Part shown: piece by piece, positions 1 through 7,888 of the stretch | Numbering within the stretch: position 1 is the stretch's first letter | How the letters are laid out: the number at the start of each line of letters is the position of its first letter | NCBI RefSeq assembly: GCF_021284765.1 | Contig: NZ_CP089924.1 | Location: 3,242,001-3,306,000 of the forward strand | DNA: 64,000 bases | Source: Lysobacter sp. 5GHs7-4 | Lineage (GTDB): Bacteria; Pseudomonadota; Gammaproteobacteria; Xanthomonadales; Xanthomonadaceae | Reading direction: 5' to 3' | Notes under the pieces: model-generated | Told to the model about the DNA's origin: nothing | Database searches by the model: none | The model's input: the letters and a program-made list of their open reading frames with translations, nothing else | Made by a program: the position numbers and the translations under genes

Positions 1-277
1 TCGAGGCGGCGCTCTGACTGCTGGTCCACAACTCGAAGTCACCTTCGACTTGATCCCCGCACTCGTTCCACCAAGCCCGATCCATGGCGAACAGCAGATC
101 CGCAAACGGCGCCAGTCGCCAGCTGTTGTTGACGGCGATTACGCGCCGTCCTTCGCCTCCGGTCCGCCATTGGCCGACTGCCCGGCAGTCTTCCGCGCAG
201 AGGCTCGGGCCGCTGGCGATGCAGACGACCGCCTGCCCCCTCCAGCGGCCAGAGAAGGGTTGACGCCTTCGGCCGAT
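1..277 (-). CDS. Partial phage protein with a GPSL nucleotide-binding-like motif, start codon unclear
   Basis: Reading the minus strand leftward from about 277, an open frame contains VVCIASGPSLCAEDC, then VIAVNNSWRLAPFADLLFAM, and runs off the window edge. The GPSL loop and the following VNN strand resemble MptE/DUF115-like nucleotide-binding folds; phage proteins of this look often follow the capsid gene. The frame overlaps the C-terminal half of the next gene in another frame, and no ATG, GTG or TTG is found in it between the upstream in-frame stop near 376 and the motif. The end coordinate given is an in-frame ATC and is a placeholder. The true start may need a frameshift or a rare start codon. 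Product role unknown. Confidence 0.45.
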   Translation of the reverse strand, partial: MGRRRQPFSGRWRGQAVVCIASGPSLCAEDCRAVGQWRTGGEGRRVIAVNNSWRLAPFADLLFAMDRAWWNECGDQVEGDFELWTSSQSAAS

Positions 278-426
278 ACCTTCGCCGCCTTGCTGGTCGC
301 TACGCCGCCGACCCTTACCAAGCCCTTGGCCAGCGCCTGCTCTGCTTCGCGCTCGGGCAGTTCGAACGACTCACCCGGCTTGTAGCTGTTGAACGGCTCG
401 ATCGCCGTGACTCTGACTTTGCTCAT
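139..426 (-). CDS. Small phage head-region protein
   Basis: 95 codons starting MSKVRVTAIEPFNSYKPGE. The first 50 or so residues (PFNSYKPGESFELPEREAEQ, then LAKGLV) look like the small conserved protein often found just after the major capsid gene in siphophages. The last 35 residues are Gly/Ala/Ser/Arg-rich and coincide with the better-looking GPSL frame described at 1-277, so the natural C-terminus may be shorter or frameshifted. It lies 60 bp downstream of the capsid gene on the same strand, so co-transcription is likely. No catalytic motif is visible; a structural or decoration role is only an inference. Confidence 0.6.
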   Translation of the reverse strand: MSKVRVTAIEPFNSYKPGESFELPEREAEQALAKGLVRVGGVATSKAAKVSAEGVNPSLAAGGGRRSSASPAARASARKTAGQSANGGPEAKDGA

Positions 427-486
427 CGCATGCTCCCGGGCTGGGCGGCCTCAACCGCCCAGCCCTACGGTGGCGTTACCGGCCCC

Positions 487-1674
487 TTAGCTGGCCGACT
501 CCAGAGTGCCCTTCACGAAGGCCTCGGGCCGGTAGATCGCCAGCGCCAGCCGCTCTTCCACGCGCAGCGTGGCCATGTTGCGTTCGAAGTTGTCCTTGTT
601 CTCGAACGAGATGGCCAAGTTGGCGTCCTGACGGTCGAAGATCTGCGCGTGCATCGCGAAGTCGCCAGCCAGGAAGCGACCCAGGGTCATGGCCTGGGTC
701 GATACCACGTCGCGGCCCCAGATGCGGCCGGTGGTCGTGTTCTGCGGGTTGGTGAACAGGTACTGGAAGTTCGCGTCCTTGAGCAGCTCGATGTTGGCCC
801 AGTTGGTCGGGTGCAGCACGATGCCGGTGGCGAATGCCTCGGCCAGCTCGACCTGCAGCAGCGCCAAGCGCAGCTTGTCCAGGTCCTGTTCGGCGGTGAC
901 CTCGGAGCCCGCGGGCTGGCTGTACGCCGTTGCGGCCGTGTAGATGCCCTCCAGGTTCTGGCCGGTGCCGGAGCCGTTGAGCAACTGGGCCTCCTCGACC
1001 AGCGCCAATCCGTAGCGCATTCGGGTCTCGACGTAGCTCTGGATGAACTCCACGTCGTCCAGCATCTGCAGCGAGATGTCCATCAGGTGCGCGATGGTCC
1101 GAACCGGCTCGGTGATCAGCTCGAAGGTGATCTCCGACTTCGGCTTCAGGCTTCCCTCCGACACCGGAGCCGCCGCGTTGGTGAAGCCGGTCTCGCGCTG
1201 GTAGAAGAGGACCGCCTTGCTGGTCCGGCCCGGAGCGATCAGATCGCGGATCGTCAGGCGCCGCAGCAGCGGCTGCAGCGGCGCCGACAGGATCTGCTGA
1301 CCCGGGTAGTTGAGGGCGTTGCCGGTGGGGCCGGTGTTGGTCAGCGCGGCGCGGGGCACCGGGATATTGATCTGGGCGCTCTGGTTCCGGGCCTTGATGA
1401 AGTTCTGGATGCTCTCGTGGCCGCCATCGAGCGCGGCCCGGAGTTCGTTGGTCGGCTCGCCACCGCCGCGGCTGGTGTCGGCGACGGTCTGCTCCAAGTT
1501 CTGCAGTCGGTTGCGCACCTCGCCCTGCTGCGTCATCAGCAGATCAACCTGCTCCTTGGTGGACTCGGCCATGACGCGGCCGGACTTCGCTTCGGCGAGG
1601 GCCTTCTCGGCGTGTTCCTTGACCGAGTCGCTGATTTTGTCGAGCTCGGCCTTGATCTGGTCTTTCAGTTCCAT
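487..1674 (-). CDS. HK97-fold major capsid protein
   Basis: 395 residues. Residues 1-65 are a charged, heptad-like helix (MELKDQIKAELDKISDS) matching the N-terminal delta/scaffold domain of HK97-type capsid precursors. After a Gly/Pro-rich stretch around residues 80-110, where the protease would cut, comes the HK97 fold with motifs such as APGRTSKAVLFYQRE and PTNWANIELLKD. It forms the icosahedral shell. It sits directly downstream of the protease and portal in the usual order portal-protease-capsid, 12 bp from the protease gene. Length and order are normal for the family. Confidence 0.94.
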   Translation of the reverse strand: MELKDQIKAELDKISDSVKEHAEKALAEAKSGRVMAESTKEQVDLLMTQQGEVRNRLQNLEQTVADTSRGGGEPTNELRAALDGGHESIQNFIKARNQSAQINIPVPRAALTNTGPTGNALNYPGQQILSAPLQPLLRRLTIRDLIAPGRTSKAVLFYQRETGFTNAAAPVSEGSLKPKSEITFELITEPVRTIAHLMDISLQMLDDVEFIQSYVETRMRYGLALVEEAQLLNGSGTGQNLEGIYTAATAYSQPAGSEVTAEQDLDKLRLALLQVELAEAFATGIVLHPTNWANIELLKDANFQYLFTNPQNTTTGRIWGRDVVSTQAMTLGRFLAGDFAMHAQIFDRQDANLAISFENKDNFERNMATLRVEERLALAIYRPEAFVKGTLESAS

Positions 1675-1686
1675 GGTGGATTCTCT

Positions 1687-2550
1687 CTAGCTGGTGAGGG
1701 ATTTCAGGGCGGCCAGAAGGGCCTCCTGTCCTGCTACGGCCGTGCGGCCGCGTTCGGTGGGATCACCCTCACCGCTGCCAGCGGGATCACCCGCGCTGGA
1801 CTTCAGTTCGGAAATAAGCCGCATGGCGTCGGATTTCGGCATGCCGGCCGCGCGCAAGGCGCATTCGACACGCCGCACGGCGGACGCGCTGGCCTTCGAG
1901 TCCTTCTTCGCGACCTGATCGGACGGCAGCAGCTCGTCGGCGAATCCGTCTTCGATCGCATCGGCGCCGCCGATCCACGACTCTTTGTCCATGAGCTTGG
2001 CGATCGCCTTGGCATCCAGGCCTGTCCGGGCGGAATAGATGTCCGCCATGGCCCTATCGAACGGTTCCAGGTAGTCGGCATACGCCCGGAAGTCGTGTCG
2101 GTTGCCGATGGCCACCGCCCACGCGTTGTGGACCATCAGGAATCCGGCACGGGCGATTTGCACGTTGTCGCCGGCCATGGCGATGACCGAAGCCGCAGAG
2201 GCAGCGAGACCCAGAACCTTGATGGTCACTTCGCCCTTGTGTTCGCGCAGGAGGTTGTAGATCGCCAGGCCTTCGAACATGTCGCCGCCCGGCGAGTTGA
2301 TGTTGACGGTGACGGGGCCTTCGCCGATGGAGCGAAGTGCAGAAGCCACACGCTTCGCGGTAACTCCTTCGCCTGTCCAGTAGTCATAGCCGATGACGTC
2401 GTAGACGCTGATGCTTCGGTCTTCGTCGGCCGTTTTTTCCGCCGCGCAGATGCCGGGATTCCATCGATCCAGGGCCCTGGGTTGGATCGGCGTGGTGATC
2501 GCGGCCTGCATCCTGCCCTCGGGGGCAGCGGGCAAGGATTTGACGCTCAT
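1687..2550 (-). CDS. ClpP-like (S14/S49 type) prohead maturation protease
   Basis: 287 residues. The ClpP fold is shown by INSPGGDMFEGLAIYN (about 85-99), the nucleophile motif GLAASAASVIAMAG with Ser118 and the MVHNAW motif with His141. It would remove the capsid delta domain during head maturation. The C-terminal 80 residues are a charged, Gly/Ser-rich tail without a recognisable fold. Start ATG overlaps the portal stop by one base (TAATG), indicating translational coupling. ClpP-type rather than U35-type proteases are common in Xanthomonadaceae and Burkholderia siphophages. Confidence 0.93.
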   Translation of the reverse strand: MSVKSLPAAPEGRMQAAITTPIQPRALDRWNPGICAAEKTADEDRSISVYDVIGYDYWTGEGVTAKRVASALRSIGEGPVTVNINSPGGDMFEGLAIYNLLREHKGEVTIKVLGLAASAASVIAMAGDNVQIARAGFLMVHNAWAVAIGNRHDFRAYADYLEPFDRAMADIYSARTGLDAKAIAKLMDKESWIGGADAIEDGFADELLPSDQVAKKDSKASASAVRRVECALRAAGMPKSDAMRLISELKSSAGDPAGSGEGDPTERGRTAVAGQEALLAALKSLTS

Positions 2551-3860
2551 TAAGAGTTCCTCTGGTCGGATTCATCGAAGCGAAGCCAGTCGCGCAACGC
2601 AGCAGCGGCCCGGGCCTCGGCAGAGTCGGCGAGGCCGAGTTGATCCAGCGGCACCAACGCCGACTGGACGGTGTAGATGTCGCCGCCCTCGATGGGTGGC
2701 AGGTTCTCTAGGCGGCGCACATCGTTCCGGCTCATCCAGCCGTTCTGCAGCGCGGATGCATAGAAGGCCTGGCGCGCAGCGCTGTCGCCGCGCAGCAGGC
2801 CCTCAATTGCGAACTCGGCGTAGTAGCGCCCCTGCTCCTCCGGCGTGAGGCAGTCTTTCGCGATGGCCTGCTCGATGCGTCGCAGCCATGGCCCCAGAGT
2901 GAACGTCACGAAGCCGATCATCTGTTGTTCGATGCCGGTGCCCCAATTGGTCTGGCCCTTTGAGGCGCGGCCGATCATGAAGGGCTGGACCCGGAACCAG
3001 CTGCACACTTCTTCGGTCGAGAACGCCCGCGACTCCAGCAACTGCGCGTCCTGCGGATTGATTCCGATCTCCATAGCTTCCGTGCCGGCTTCCAGAATCA
3101 CCGGATTGCCGGCGTTGATTGCGCCGCTCAGCTTCTTGATCGCCTCGCGCGCGTCATCGCGCTGGTCTTGGCGCATGACCTGGGGAAACTTGAAAGCCAC
3201 CGTCGGCTGAAGGCCGTTGGAGAAGGTGGCGTTGGCAGCGTCCTGGGCGGCTTGGGCGGCACTGAAAACGCCGGCTCCATGTTGGATCGGGCTGAGTCCG
3301 CACTCTCCGTCGATCGAGAACGCCGGGATGTGCATCACCCGCGACGCAGGCAGCGTCCTGACCTTGCCGTCGCGATCACGGTACTGGTATTCCCAGGCAC
3401 CGGTCTGCTTACGCTTCTTAGTGGTCCTGGCGGGAACCAGCGGCCGAAGCCCGACCAGGGTCTGCCCAAGGTAAAGCTTCTCCGAGTAGCTGTTGCCCCA
3501 GAGCAGCAGGCTAGCGACCGTCGCCCCTATGAACTGGGTACTCGTCATGTCCCGATTGGGCTGACGACGCAATGCGTAGAACAGCGGGTGATTCTCGGCC
3601 GGCCGGCGGCCGTCCTTGGTCCGCTCGTAAAACCCGATCGGCAGGGTGCTGATCGTGTCCGAAAGAAGACTCACGCACGCCCACGCCGCGGAAAGCTGGA
3701 GCACTGAGCCAGCAGAGACACACGGCCGATCCGGCCGAAGCGGGTTGTCTGCGTTGTAGGCGAAGCCGTCGCCAGCATCGACCGGAATACCTGCCCAACG
3801 CGCACAGCCGCGGATGGCCGCCTGGATGAAGCCGCGACCGCTCATTTTTGCAGTCTTCAT
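2550..3860 (-). CDS. Portal protein, HK97 gp3 family
   Basis: 436 residues with the family hallmarks: CVSLLSDTISTLPIGFYER, MTSTQFIGATVASLLLWGNS, then the RVMHIPAFSIDG and IFRVQPFMIG-like segment (read as WFRVQPFMIGRASK), and GTGIEQQMIGFVTFTLGPWL. The dodecameric portal forms the DNA entry vertex and docks the terminase. It overlaps terL by four bases (ATGA) at its start and the protease by one base at its end, so terL-portal-protease-capsid form one operon on the minus strand. Confidence 0.94.
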   Translation of the reverse strand: MKTAKMSGRGFIQAAIRGCARWAGIPVDAGDGFAYNADNPLRPDRPCVSAGSVLQLSAAWACVSLLSDTISTLPIGFYERTKDGRRPAENHPLFYALRRQPNRDMTSTQFIGATVASLLLWGNSYSEKLYLGQTLVGLRPLVPARTTKKRKQTGAWEYQYRDRDGKVRTLPASRVMHIPAFSIDGECGLSPIQHGAGVFSAAQAAQDAANATFSNGLQPTVAFKFPQVMRQDQRDDAREAIKKLSGAINAGNPVILEAGTEAMEIGINPQDAQLLESRAFSTEEVCSWFRVQPFMIGRASKGQTNWGTGIEQQMIGFVTFTLGPWLRRIEQAIAKDCLTPEEQGRYYAEFAIEGLLRGDSAARQAFYASALQNGWMSRNDVRRLENLPPIEGGDIYTVQSALVPLDQLGLADSAEARAAAALRDWLRFDESDQRNS

Positions 3861-5623
3861 CCGATCACCGGGCTCCCGAGGAAGTCACGCAGGTCAGGCT
3901 CCTGCGGCGCGGCCAGGCTCACGCCAACAGCCATCAGGAGTGCGGTCATGTCGTCGATCTTCTCGGCAGAGCGCCTCTTGTCTGGCGCCATGTTCAAATT
4001 CACGTCCCGGCGCGGAACAAGGTTAGCGGCGCACCAGGTCAGGATCGGATCGCCGCCGTGTGCCAGCTTTCCGGCGATGTACTTACGTTCCAGCTCTTGC
4101 ATGGCCGGGTGGTAGGACTTCGGTCCCTGGACGAACTCGACCATGGGAACCTCCGCCTCAATAAGCCGGGTGACCAGCTCGGAAGCGTTCCACCGGTCGA
4201 ATGCCACGGATTGCAGGTTGAACTCGTTGCGAACCTGCAGAACCGCTTGCTCGATCGCCCGGTTGTCGGTCACGTCACCTTCGGTCTGCTCCAGCAAACC
4301 GGCCGCGACCCAGCCCGCGTATGGGACCGTGCCGCGCTCGGTTCTCTGCGCCACGGCTGCCTCCGGCACCCAGCGCCGGCCCCAGGTAAACAGAAATTCG
4401 TCAACCCGCCAGACGAGGCGCAGTGCAGTAAGGTCGCGCGTGCTGGCCAGGTCTAACCCAGCCCAACAGGGAACATCGCGGAGCGCTCGCAGGTCGACCG
4501 ACCCGTCGCACTTCCGCCACTTCGGCAGCAGGATCCACCCGTTCGCCGCCGCCGCCGGGCGATTCAAACGCTTGATCTGGAACTCGGCGAGCCTCGAAGG
4601 CATCGCCTTCGCCTCTACAGCTTCCTTTCGTATCGCCGCCAGCAGGTGCGGGTTGGCGTCACCGAGCGGGTTGGCCTTTGCCCAGGCGTTCTCGTCAAAG
4701 TCGCCGTCTGCGTCGTCCACCGCGAAGAACAGCACCAGGAAGTGGTCAGCGGCATCGCCGAACACCCCCTCCAGGAGCTGCTTCGCGAATTGCCTAAGTT
4801 CGGACCACGGCCCGGGGTTGGCGTACCCCTCAGTCGTTGTGAACAGCCAGAGCGGATTGCTCCGCGCGCCCGCGGCCGACTGCAGGACGTTCAGCAGATC
4901 CGCCGTCTTGTGGGCGTGGATCTCGTCAAGCCCCACATGCGACGGGTTCAGACCGTCCTGTGTCGAAGCCTTGGCATTGATCGGCTTGAAGCTGGCGCCG
5001 GTGCTGAACCGCGTGATCGAGTTGGCCCAGCACTCCAGGCCGTACGCTTCCCGAAGGTCCCTTGTCTTCTCCGCCATCCGCTTGGCGACGTTGAAGATGA
5101 TGCGCGCTTGGCTGCCGGTCGTTGCTGCGGAGATGACCTGCGCCCCCTCCTCCTCCTCGCAGCACTCGCAGTAAAGCAGGATCGCCGCTGACAGCGTCGA
5201 CTTCGCGTTCTTTCGCGCTACAGCAAAGAGCGCGGAAGTGAAGCGACGGGTCCCGTCCGCCTTCCGGAATCCGAATAGCTGCACCACGAACCACACGTGG
5301 GACGGGTGCAGACGGATGTGCGGCTGATCCGTTCCGTCAGCGTTCTTCCACTTGCCCTCGACGTGCGGCAGAAGCTCTATCCATTGGCACGCATGATTCG
5401 CGTGTTCGGAGGAGAACCAGAAGGGGCCGCCCCGCTTCTTTGCACGTGTCAGGTCGTCCAGAAAACGCTTGGCCGCGAGCTGGATGAGCCGGCCATGTTT
5501 TCCTCCTCTGTTTGCCTGAGCATCGCGCGCGTACGCGATCGCAACATCGACGTAGTCACTTGGTCTTGCTGGCGGGCTTGCCGAGCGCGCCGAACGGGTT
5601 GCTCGGCTTTTCCGTGTCGCCAT
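3857..5623 (-). CDS. Terminase large subunit
   Basis: 588 residues. The ATPase domain shows an atypical Walker A (ARKNAKST, about 136-143) and Walker B with catalytic Glu (HVGLDEIHAH, about 229-238). The C-terminal RNase H-like nuclease begins near CWAGLDLASTRDL (Asp391) and includes VAFDRWNASELV. The protein cuts concatemeric DNA and drives packaging through the portal. The deviant Walker A is normal for this P27-associated terminase family. It overlaps both terS (by 68 bases) and the portal gene. The overlap with terS is long but on the same strand in a different frame; the terminase start shown gives a low-complexity first 20 residues, so the true start could be slightly downstream. Confidence 0.95.
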   Translation of the reverse strand: MATRKSRATRSARSASPPARPSDYVDVAIAYARDAQANRGGKHGRLIQLAAKRFLDDLTRAKKRGGPFWFSSEHANHACQWIELLPHVEGKWKNADGTDQPHIRLHPSHVWFVVQLFGFRKADGTRRFTSALFAVARKNAKSTLSAAILLYCECCEEEEGAQVISAATTGSQARIIFNVAKRMAEKTRDLREAYGLECWANSITRFSTGASFKPINAKASTQDGLNPSHVGLDEIHAHKTADLLNVLQSAAGARSNPLWLFTTTEGYANPGPWSELRQFAKQLLEGVFGDAADHFLVLFFAVDDADGDFDENAWAKANPLGDANPHLLAAIRKEAVEAKAMPSRLAEFQIKRLNRPAAAANGWILLPKWRKCDGSVDLRALRDVPCWAGLDLASTRDLTALRLVWRVDEFLFTWGRRWVPEAAVAQRTERGTVPYAGWVAAGLLEQTEGDVTDNRAIEQAVLQVRNEFNLQSVAFDRWNASELVTRLIEAEVPMVEFVQGPKSYHPAMQELERKYIAGKLAHGGDPILTWCAANLVPRRDVNLNMAPDKRRSAEKIDDMTALLMAVGVSLAAPQEPDLRDFLGSPVIG

Positions 5624-5981
5624 TGGGCCTCACCTTGCCCTGCGCTACTGGGGTCAGGCCGAAGTCGTTGGACAGTGCCCGGTGCTGGGCGACCATCGAC
5701 GCGACTGGCGCCTCGCCCGCGGCGTAGAGCTGCACGATCTTCCCGTGCAGGGCACAGAGCATCCCCAGGGTCGACAGCCCCGCCTCGGTCAGCAGTTTGT
5801 TCGCGTGCAGGATCGGCGCCAGCCGCTCCCATTCTTTGATCGCATGCCCGTTCGGCAACCAGTCCGGCGGCCCGGGAATATCCGGGACTAGCGGCAACTC
5901 CACTAGGGGCGGACCGCCGCGGTCGGGTCGGGCTGTTCCGGCCACCACTTTCAGGTTGTGGGGCCTTTTGCTTCGAGACAT
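5556..5981 (-). CDS. Terminase small subunit, P27 family
   Basis: 141 residues from the ATG at 5981, chosen because AGAAGG lies just upstream and the product then begins MSRSKRPHNLKVVAGTARPD, which matches the P27-family N-terminal motif (LKVxxGTxRxD). The region LLTEAGLSTLGMLCALHGKI is the expected helical core. It recognises the packaging site and loads the large subunit. A longer frame reaches 6179 but the added residues are Arg-rich and unlike protein. It is immediately upstream of terL. Confidence 0.88.
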   Translation of the reverse strand: MSRSKRPHNLKVVAGTARPDRGGPPLVELPLVPDIPGPPDWLPNGHAIKEWERLAPILHANKLLTEAGLSTLGMLCALHGKIVQLYAAGEAPVASMVAQHRALSNDFGLTPVAQGKVRPNGDTEKPSNPFGALGKPASKTK

Positions 5982-6051
5982 GACCTTCTCAAAATCTGAG
6001 ACTTTCGAATTGACGGTGTGAATAAATGACTGGGCGGGCGGTGTCCGGCGA

Positions 6052-6381
6052 TCACTGCCCTGACTTTCGACCCGCCCCCCGGGCCGCCTCGGCCTGCGAC
6101 TTGGTCGCGTGGCAACCGTCGCAGATCGCCTGCAGGTTGCTATCCTGATCCGTCCCGCCTTCTGCCTTGGGCGTGACATGGTCGACTTGCGTAGCCACGG
6201 TCAGGCGTCCGGCAGCCTTGCATGGCACGCACAGGTAGCAATCGCGCCGCAAGATCTGCGCGCGCTTGCGACGCCAAGGCCGGCCGCCTCTTCCCTGACC
6301 GTAGGCCCCCTTGCACTCCTGGGCCTGATGCACCCTGGCTAACGCCGGCAGGGGTCTGTGCCGTGGTGCAGACCTGGGCAT
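6052..6381 (-). CDS. HNH endonuclease
   Basis: 109 residues. The zinc/HNH core is clear: CYLCVPCKAAGRL, then VDHVTPKAEGGTDQDSNLQA (HNH His and Asn) and ICDGCHATKS, giving two CxxC pairs. Small HNH proteins of this type sit beside the terminase in many cos-type phages and are needed for packaging cleavage there. Here it is just upstream of terS, the expected position. GRGGRPWRRKRAQILRRD is the family's usual N-terminal lead-in. Confidence 0.9.
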   Translation of the reverse strand: MPRSAPRHRPLPALARVHQAQECKGAYGQGRGGRPWRRKRAQILRRDCYLCVPCKAAGRLTVATQVDHVTPKAEGGTDQDSNLQAICDGCHATKSQAEAARGAGRKSGQ

Positions 6382-6650
6382 CAGGTCACCTTGATCCGAT
6401 TGCCTGAGAGATCGAAGCCGCCAGTGCCTGCATCATCTACCTCATCCTGATCCTGCTCACCGGCCTGGGTCACCAGCGCCAGGAGCATCGTGTTCTGCGC
6501 CACCAGGAGTTCTATCGCTCTGGCCTGAGCCTGCACGGCCTGAGCCAGGCTCTGGTACTCGGAAGGGGTTGGGGAGCTTCCAGCCAAAGCGCTCGGCGGC
6601 AGCGTCCCATGCTCGCTCTGACCTTCTGCGGATTGCTTCTCTGCGCTCAT
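6381..6650 (-). CDS. Small phage protein with a helical segment
   Basis: 89 residues if started at the ATG at 6650 (MSAEKQSAEGQ). The C-terminal half (SEYQSLAQAVQAQARAIELL, then MLLALVTQ) is a strong amphipathic helix followed by an acidic tail ending GGFDLSGNRIKVT. No family recognised. It shares most of its DNA with another short frame at 6457-6666, so the N-terminus is uncertain. It lies between the spanins and the HNH gene on the same strand with a one-base overlap with the HNH start. Confidence 0.55.
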   Translation of the reverse strand: MSAEKQSAEGQSEHGTLPPSALAGSSPTPSEYQSLAQAVQAQARAIELLVAQNTMLLALVTQAGEQDQDEVDDAGTGGFDLSGNRIKVT

Positions 6651-6666
6651 TGCACTTACATCCCAT
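6457..6666 (-). CDS. Alternative overlapping small frame (MGCKCNERREAI)
   Basis: 69 codons. The first 36 residues (MGCKCNERREAIRRRSERAW) read like a small phage protein with a CxC motif, whereas the remainder is Gly/Pro/Arg-rich and looks like an out-of-frame reading of the neighbouring gene at 6381-6650. Either the two are genuinely overlapping genes or they are two halves of one protein joined by a frameshift near 6560. Low confidence as an independent gene. Confidence 0.35.
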   Translation of the reverse strand: MGCKCNERREAIRRRSERAWDAAAERFGWKLPNPFRVPEPGSGRAGSGQSDRTPGGAEHDAPGAGDPGR

Positions 6667-6949
6667 CGGCGGCTGGCTTCTGCTTCAGACCCCTGATCTG
6701 GCGCATGCGGGAGGTGCATTCGTCGTTCGCCAAGTCGCGTGCGTTGGCCAGGCGCACCGCCTCGGCGAGGCTGTTGTTACGCTTCGGCACCTTCTCGCAG
6801 TCCGCGGTCAGTTCGGCGGGCACGTCGACGATCTTCTCGACCGGCACATACACCACCTTCGGCAGCTCCGGCGCCTCGGGGCGGCGCGAGCAGGACGTCC
6901 AGCCGCTGGACAGAAGCGCCGCAATGGCGATCAGCGAAATGCAGCGCAT
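6656..6949 (-). CDS. Rz1-like outer-membrane spanin lipoprotein
   Basis: 97 residues. The N-terminus MRCISLIAIAALLSSGWTSC is a lipoprotein signal ending in a Cys, followed by a Pro-rich stretch (PEAPELPKVVYVPVEKIVDV) typical of o-spanins and an acidic/amphipathic tail. It overlaps the inner-membrane spanin by 19 bp in another frame, the usual embedded or overlapping Rz/Rz1 arrangement. It would fuse inner and outer membranes at the last step of lysis. The lipobox is imperfect (WTSC), so lipidation is inferred. Confidence 0.75.
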   Translation of the reverse strand: MRCISLIAIAALLSSGWTSCSRRPEAPELPKVVYVPVEKIVDVPAELTADCEKVPKRNNSLAEAVRLANARDLANDECTSRMRQIRGLKQKPAADGM

Positions 6950-7338
6950 GACGGCGTCTCCAGTAGCTTCCGGCAGTCCGGGTCGGTCATGGCCTCGTCC
7001 AGCTCGTGCTGCGCGGCTTTGAGCTGAGACTGCAGCGTATCGGCGCGGACCTTGGCAGCCTGCACCGCTGCATCGGCCAACTGGGCCCGCGCCTTCGCCG
7101 CAACCGCCTGCACCTGGGTGTTGGCGCTGATCTCGCGGAACTTCGCCGCGGCCGTGCCGAGCGCGGTGTGCGCCTCCAGCAGGGCATGGTCCTTCTCGTC
7201 GAGTAGCGCGCGGTCATCGGCCGCCTGCTCTCGCTTGCCGTGGTTGCATCCAGTGACGAACATGACCAACGCGATCGTGAGCGCGGCGGCAACCTTGATC
7301 AGGGCCAAATAGGGGCGGATAGGATCGAGCCTGGTCAC
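6931..7338 (-). CDS. Rz-like inner-membrane spanin
   Basis: 135 residues: N-terminal transmembrane helix (ALIKVAAALTIALVMFVTGC) followed by a long Ala/Gln/Glu-rich coiled coil (about 40-118) and a C-terminal Cys pair (CRKLLETPSC). This is the i-spanin layout; LDEAMTDPDCRKLLETP also resembles the tail of Rz proteins. It partners the adjacent Rz1-like lipoprotein. The TM segment ends in GC, so a lipoprotein reading is possible but less likely given the position. Confidence 0.75.
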   Translation of the reverse strand: MTRLDPIRPYLALIKVAAALTIALVMFVTGCNHGKREQAADDRALLDEKDHALLEAHTALGTAAAKFREISANTQVQAVAAKARAQLADAAVQAAKVRADTLQSQLKAAQHELDEAMTDPDCRKLLETPSCAAFR

Positions 7339-7568
7339 GGGGCATCCTCAAGCTTCGCCTGAGATAGGCTGGTCGCCACCGGGACGAGGATCGCCGTGAC
7401 GATCGCGATAGTGATAAGCGCGCCCAGCGCCCAGTCCGGGACCATGTCCTGCGCACGGGTAGGGGCTACTGCGTAAGCGCCGAGGCCGCCGGCGGACGAC
7501 GCCGCGGCGAGTGCCAGCCACGTCGACCACTTCCGGTGCCACTTCTTCGCATCGGTGGTGAACTTCAT
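7335..7568 (-). CDS. Holin, two transmembrane segments
   Basis: 77 residues beginning MKFTTDAKKWHRKWSTWLAL, a recognisable start of a small phage holin family, with hydrophobic helices at about 16-36 and 47-68 and a charged tail. It would permeabilise the inner membrane to release the endolysin. It overlaps the upstream and downstream lysis genes by four bases each. Confidence 0.75.
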   Translation of the reverse strand: MKFTTDAKKWHRKWSTWLALAAASSAGGLGAYAVAPTRAQDMVPDWALGALITIAIVTAILVPVATSLSQAKLEDAP

Positions 7569-7888
7569 TTCAGGTTCCTCACGGAGCGAAGCTCCTTGAT
7601 TTCCTCGTCATGCTTCTCGACCCTCACCTTCAGCTCCACCATGCTCTGGCGAAGCGTCGGCATGTCGGCGAGCTGCAGGTTCAGGGTCTGAAGCTGCTGG
7701 TTCAGTAGTTGCAGCTGCGTGCTCTGGGTCACCTGAGCGGAGTTCAGCTTTTCCAACTGCTCCGTCACGTTGCTGACAAACCACCAGCACCCGGCCACGA
7801 AAGCTGAGGCGACGATTCCAGCCACCCATTTCTCAACGGGGCCGAGCGAGAAGTGGAGCAGGCCATTTCCCCTCCGCTGCAGATCCAT
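7565..7888 (-). CDS. Membrane-anchored coiled-coil lysis-cassette protein
   Basis: 107 residues from the ATG at 7888, which overlaps the endolysin stop (ATGA). One transmembrane helix (WVAGIVASAFVAGCWWFVSN, about 20-39) is followed by a continuous coiled coil (about 40-100, with QSTQLQLLNQQLQTLNLQLA). A second holin, an antiholin or a structural anchor are all possible. No family recognised. The longer in-frame extension upstream is Arg-rich and antisense-like and was left out. Confidence 0.68.
   Translation of the reverse strand: MDLQRRGNGLLHFSLGPVEKWVAGIVASAFVAGCWWFVSNVTEQLEKLNSAQVTQSTQLQLLNQQLQTLNLQLADMPTLRQSMVELKVRVEKHDEEIKELRSVRNLK

Noticed and set aside
430..2553. Very long open frame on the plus strand across the capsid and protease genes
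   Set aside because: It is antisense to two well-supported phage genes, has biased Arg/Gly/His/Val composition and no recognisable domain; high GC keeps the antisense frame open.
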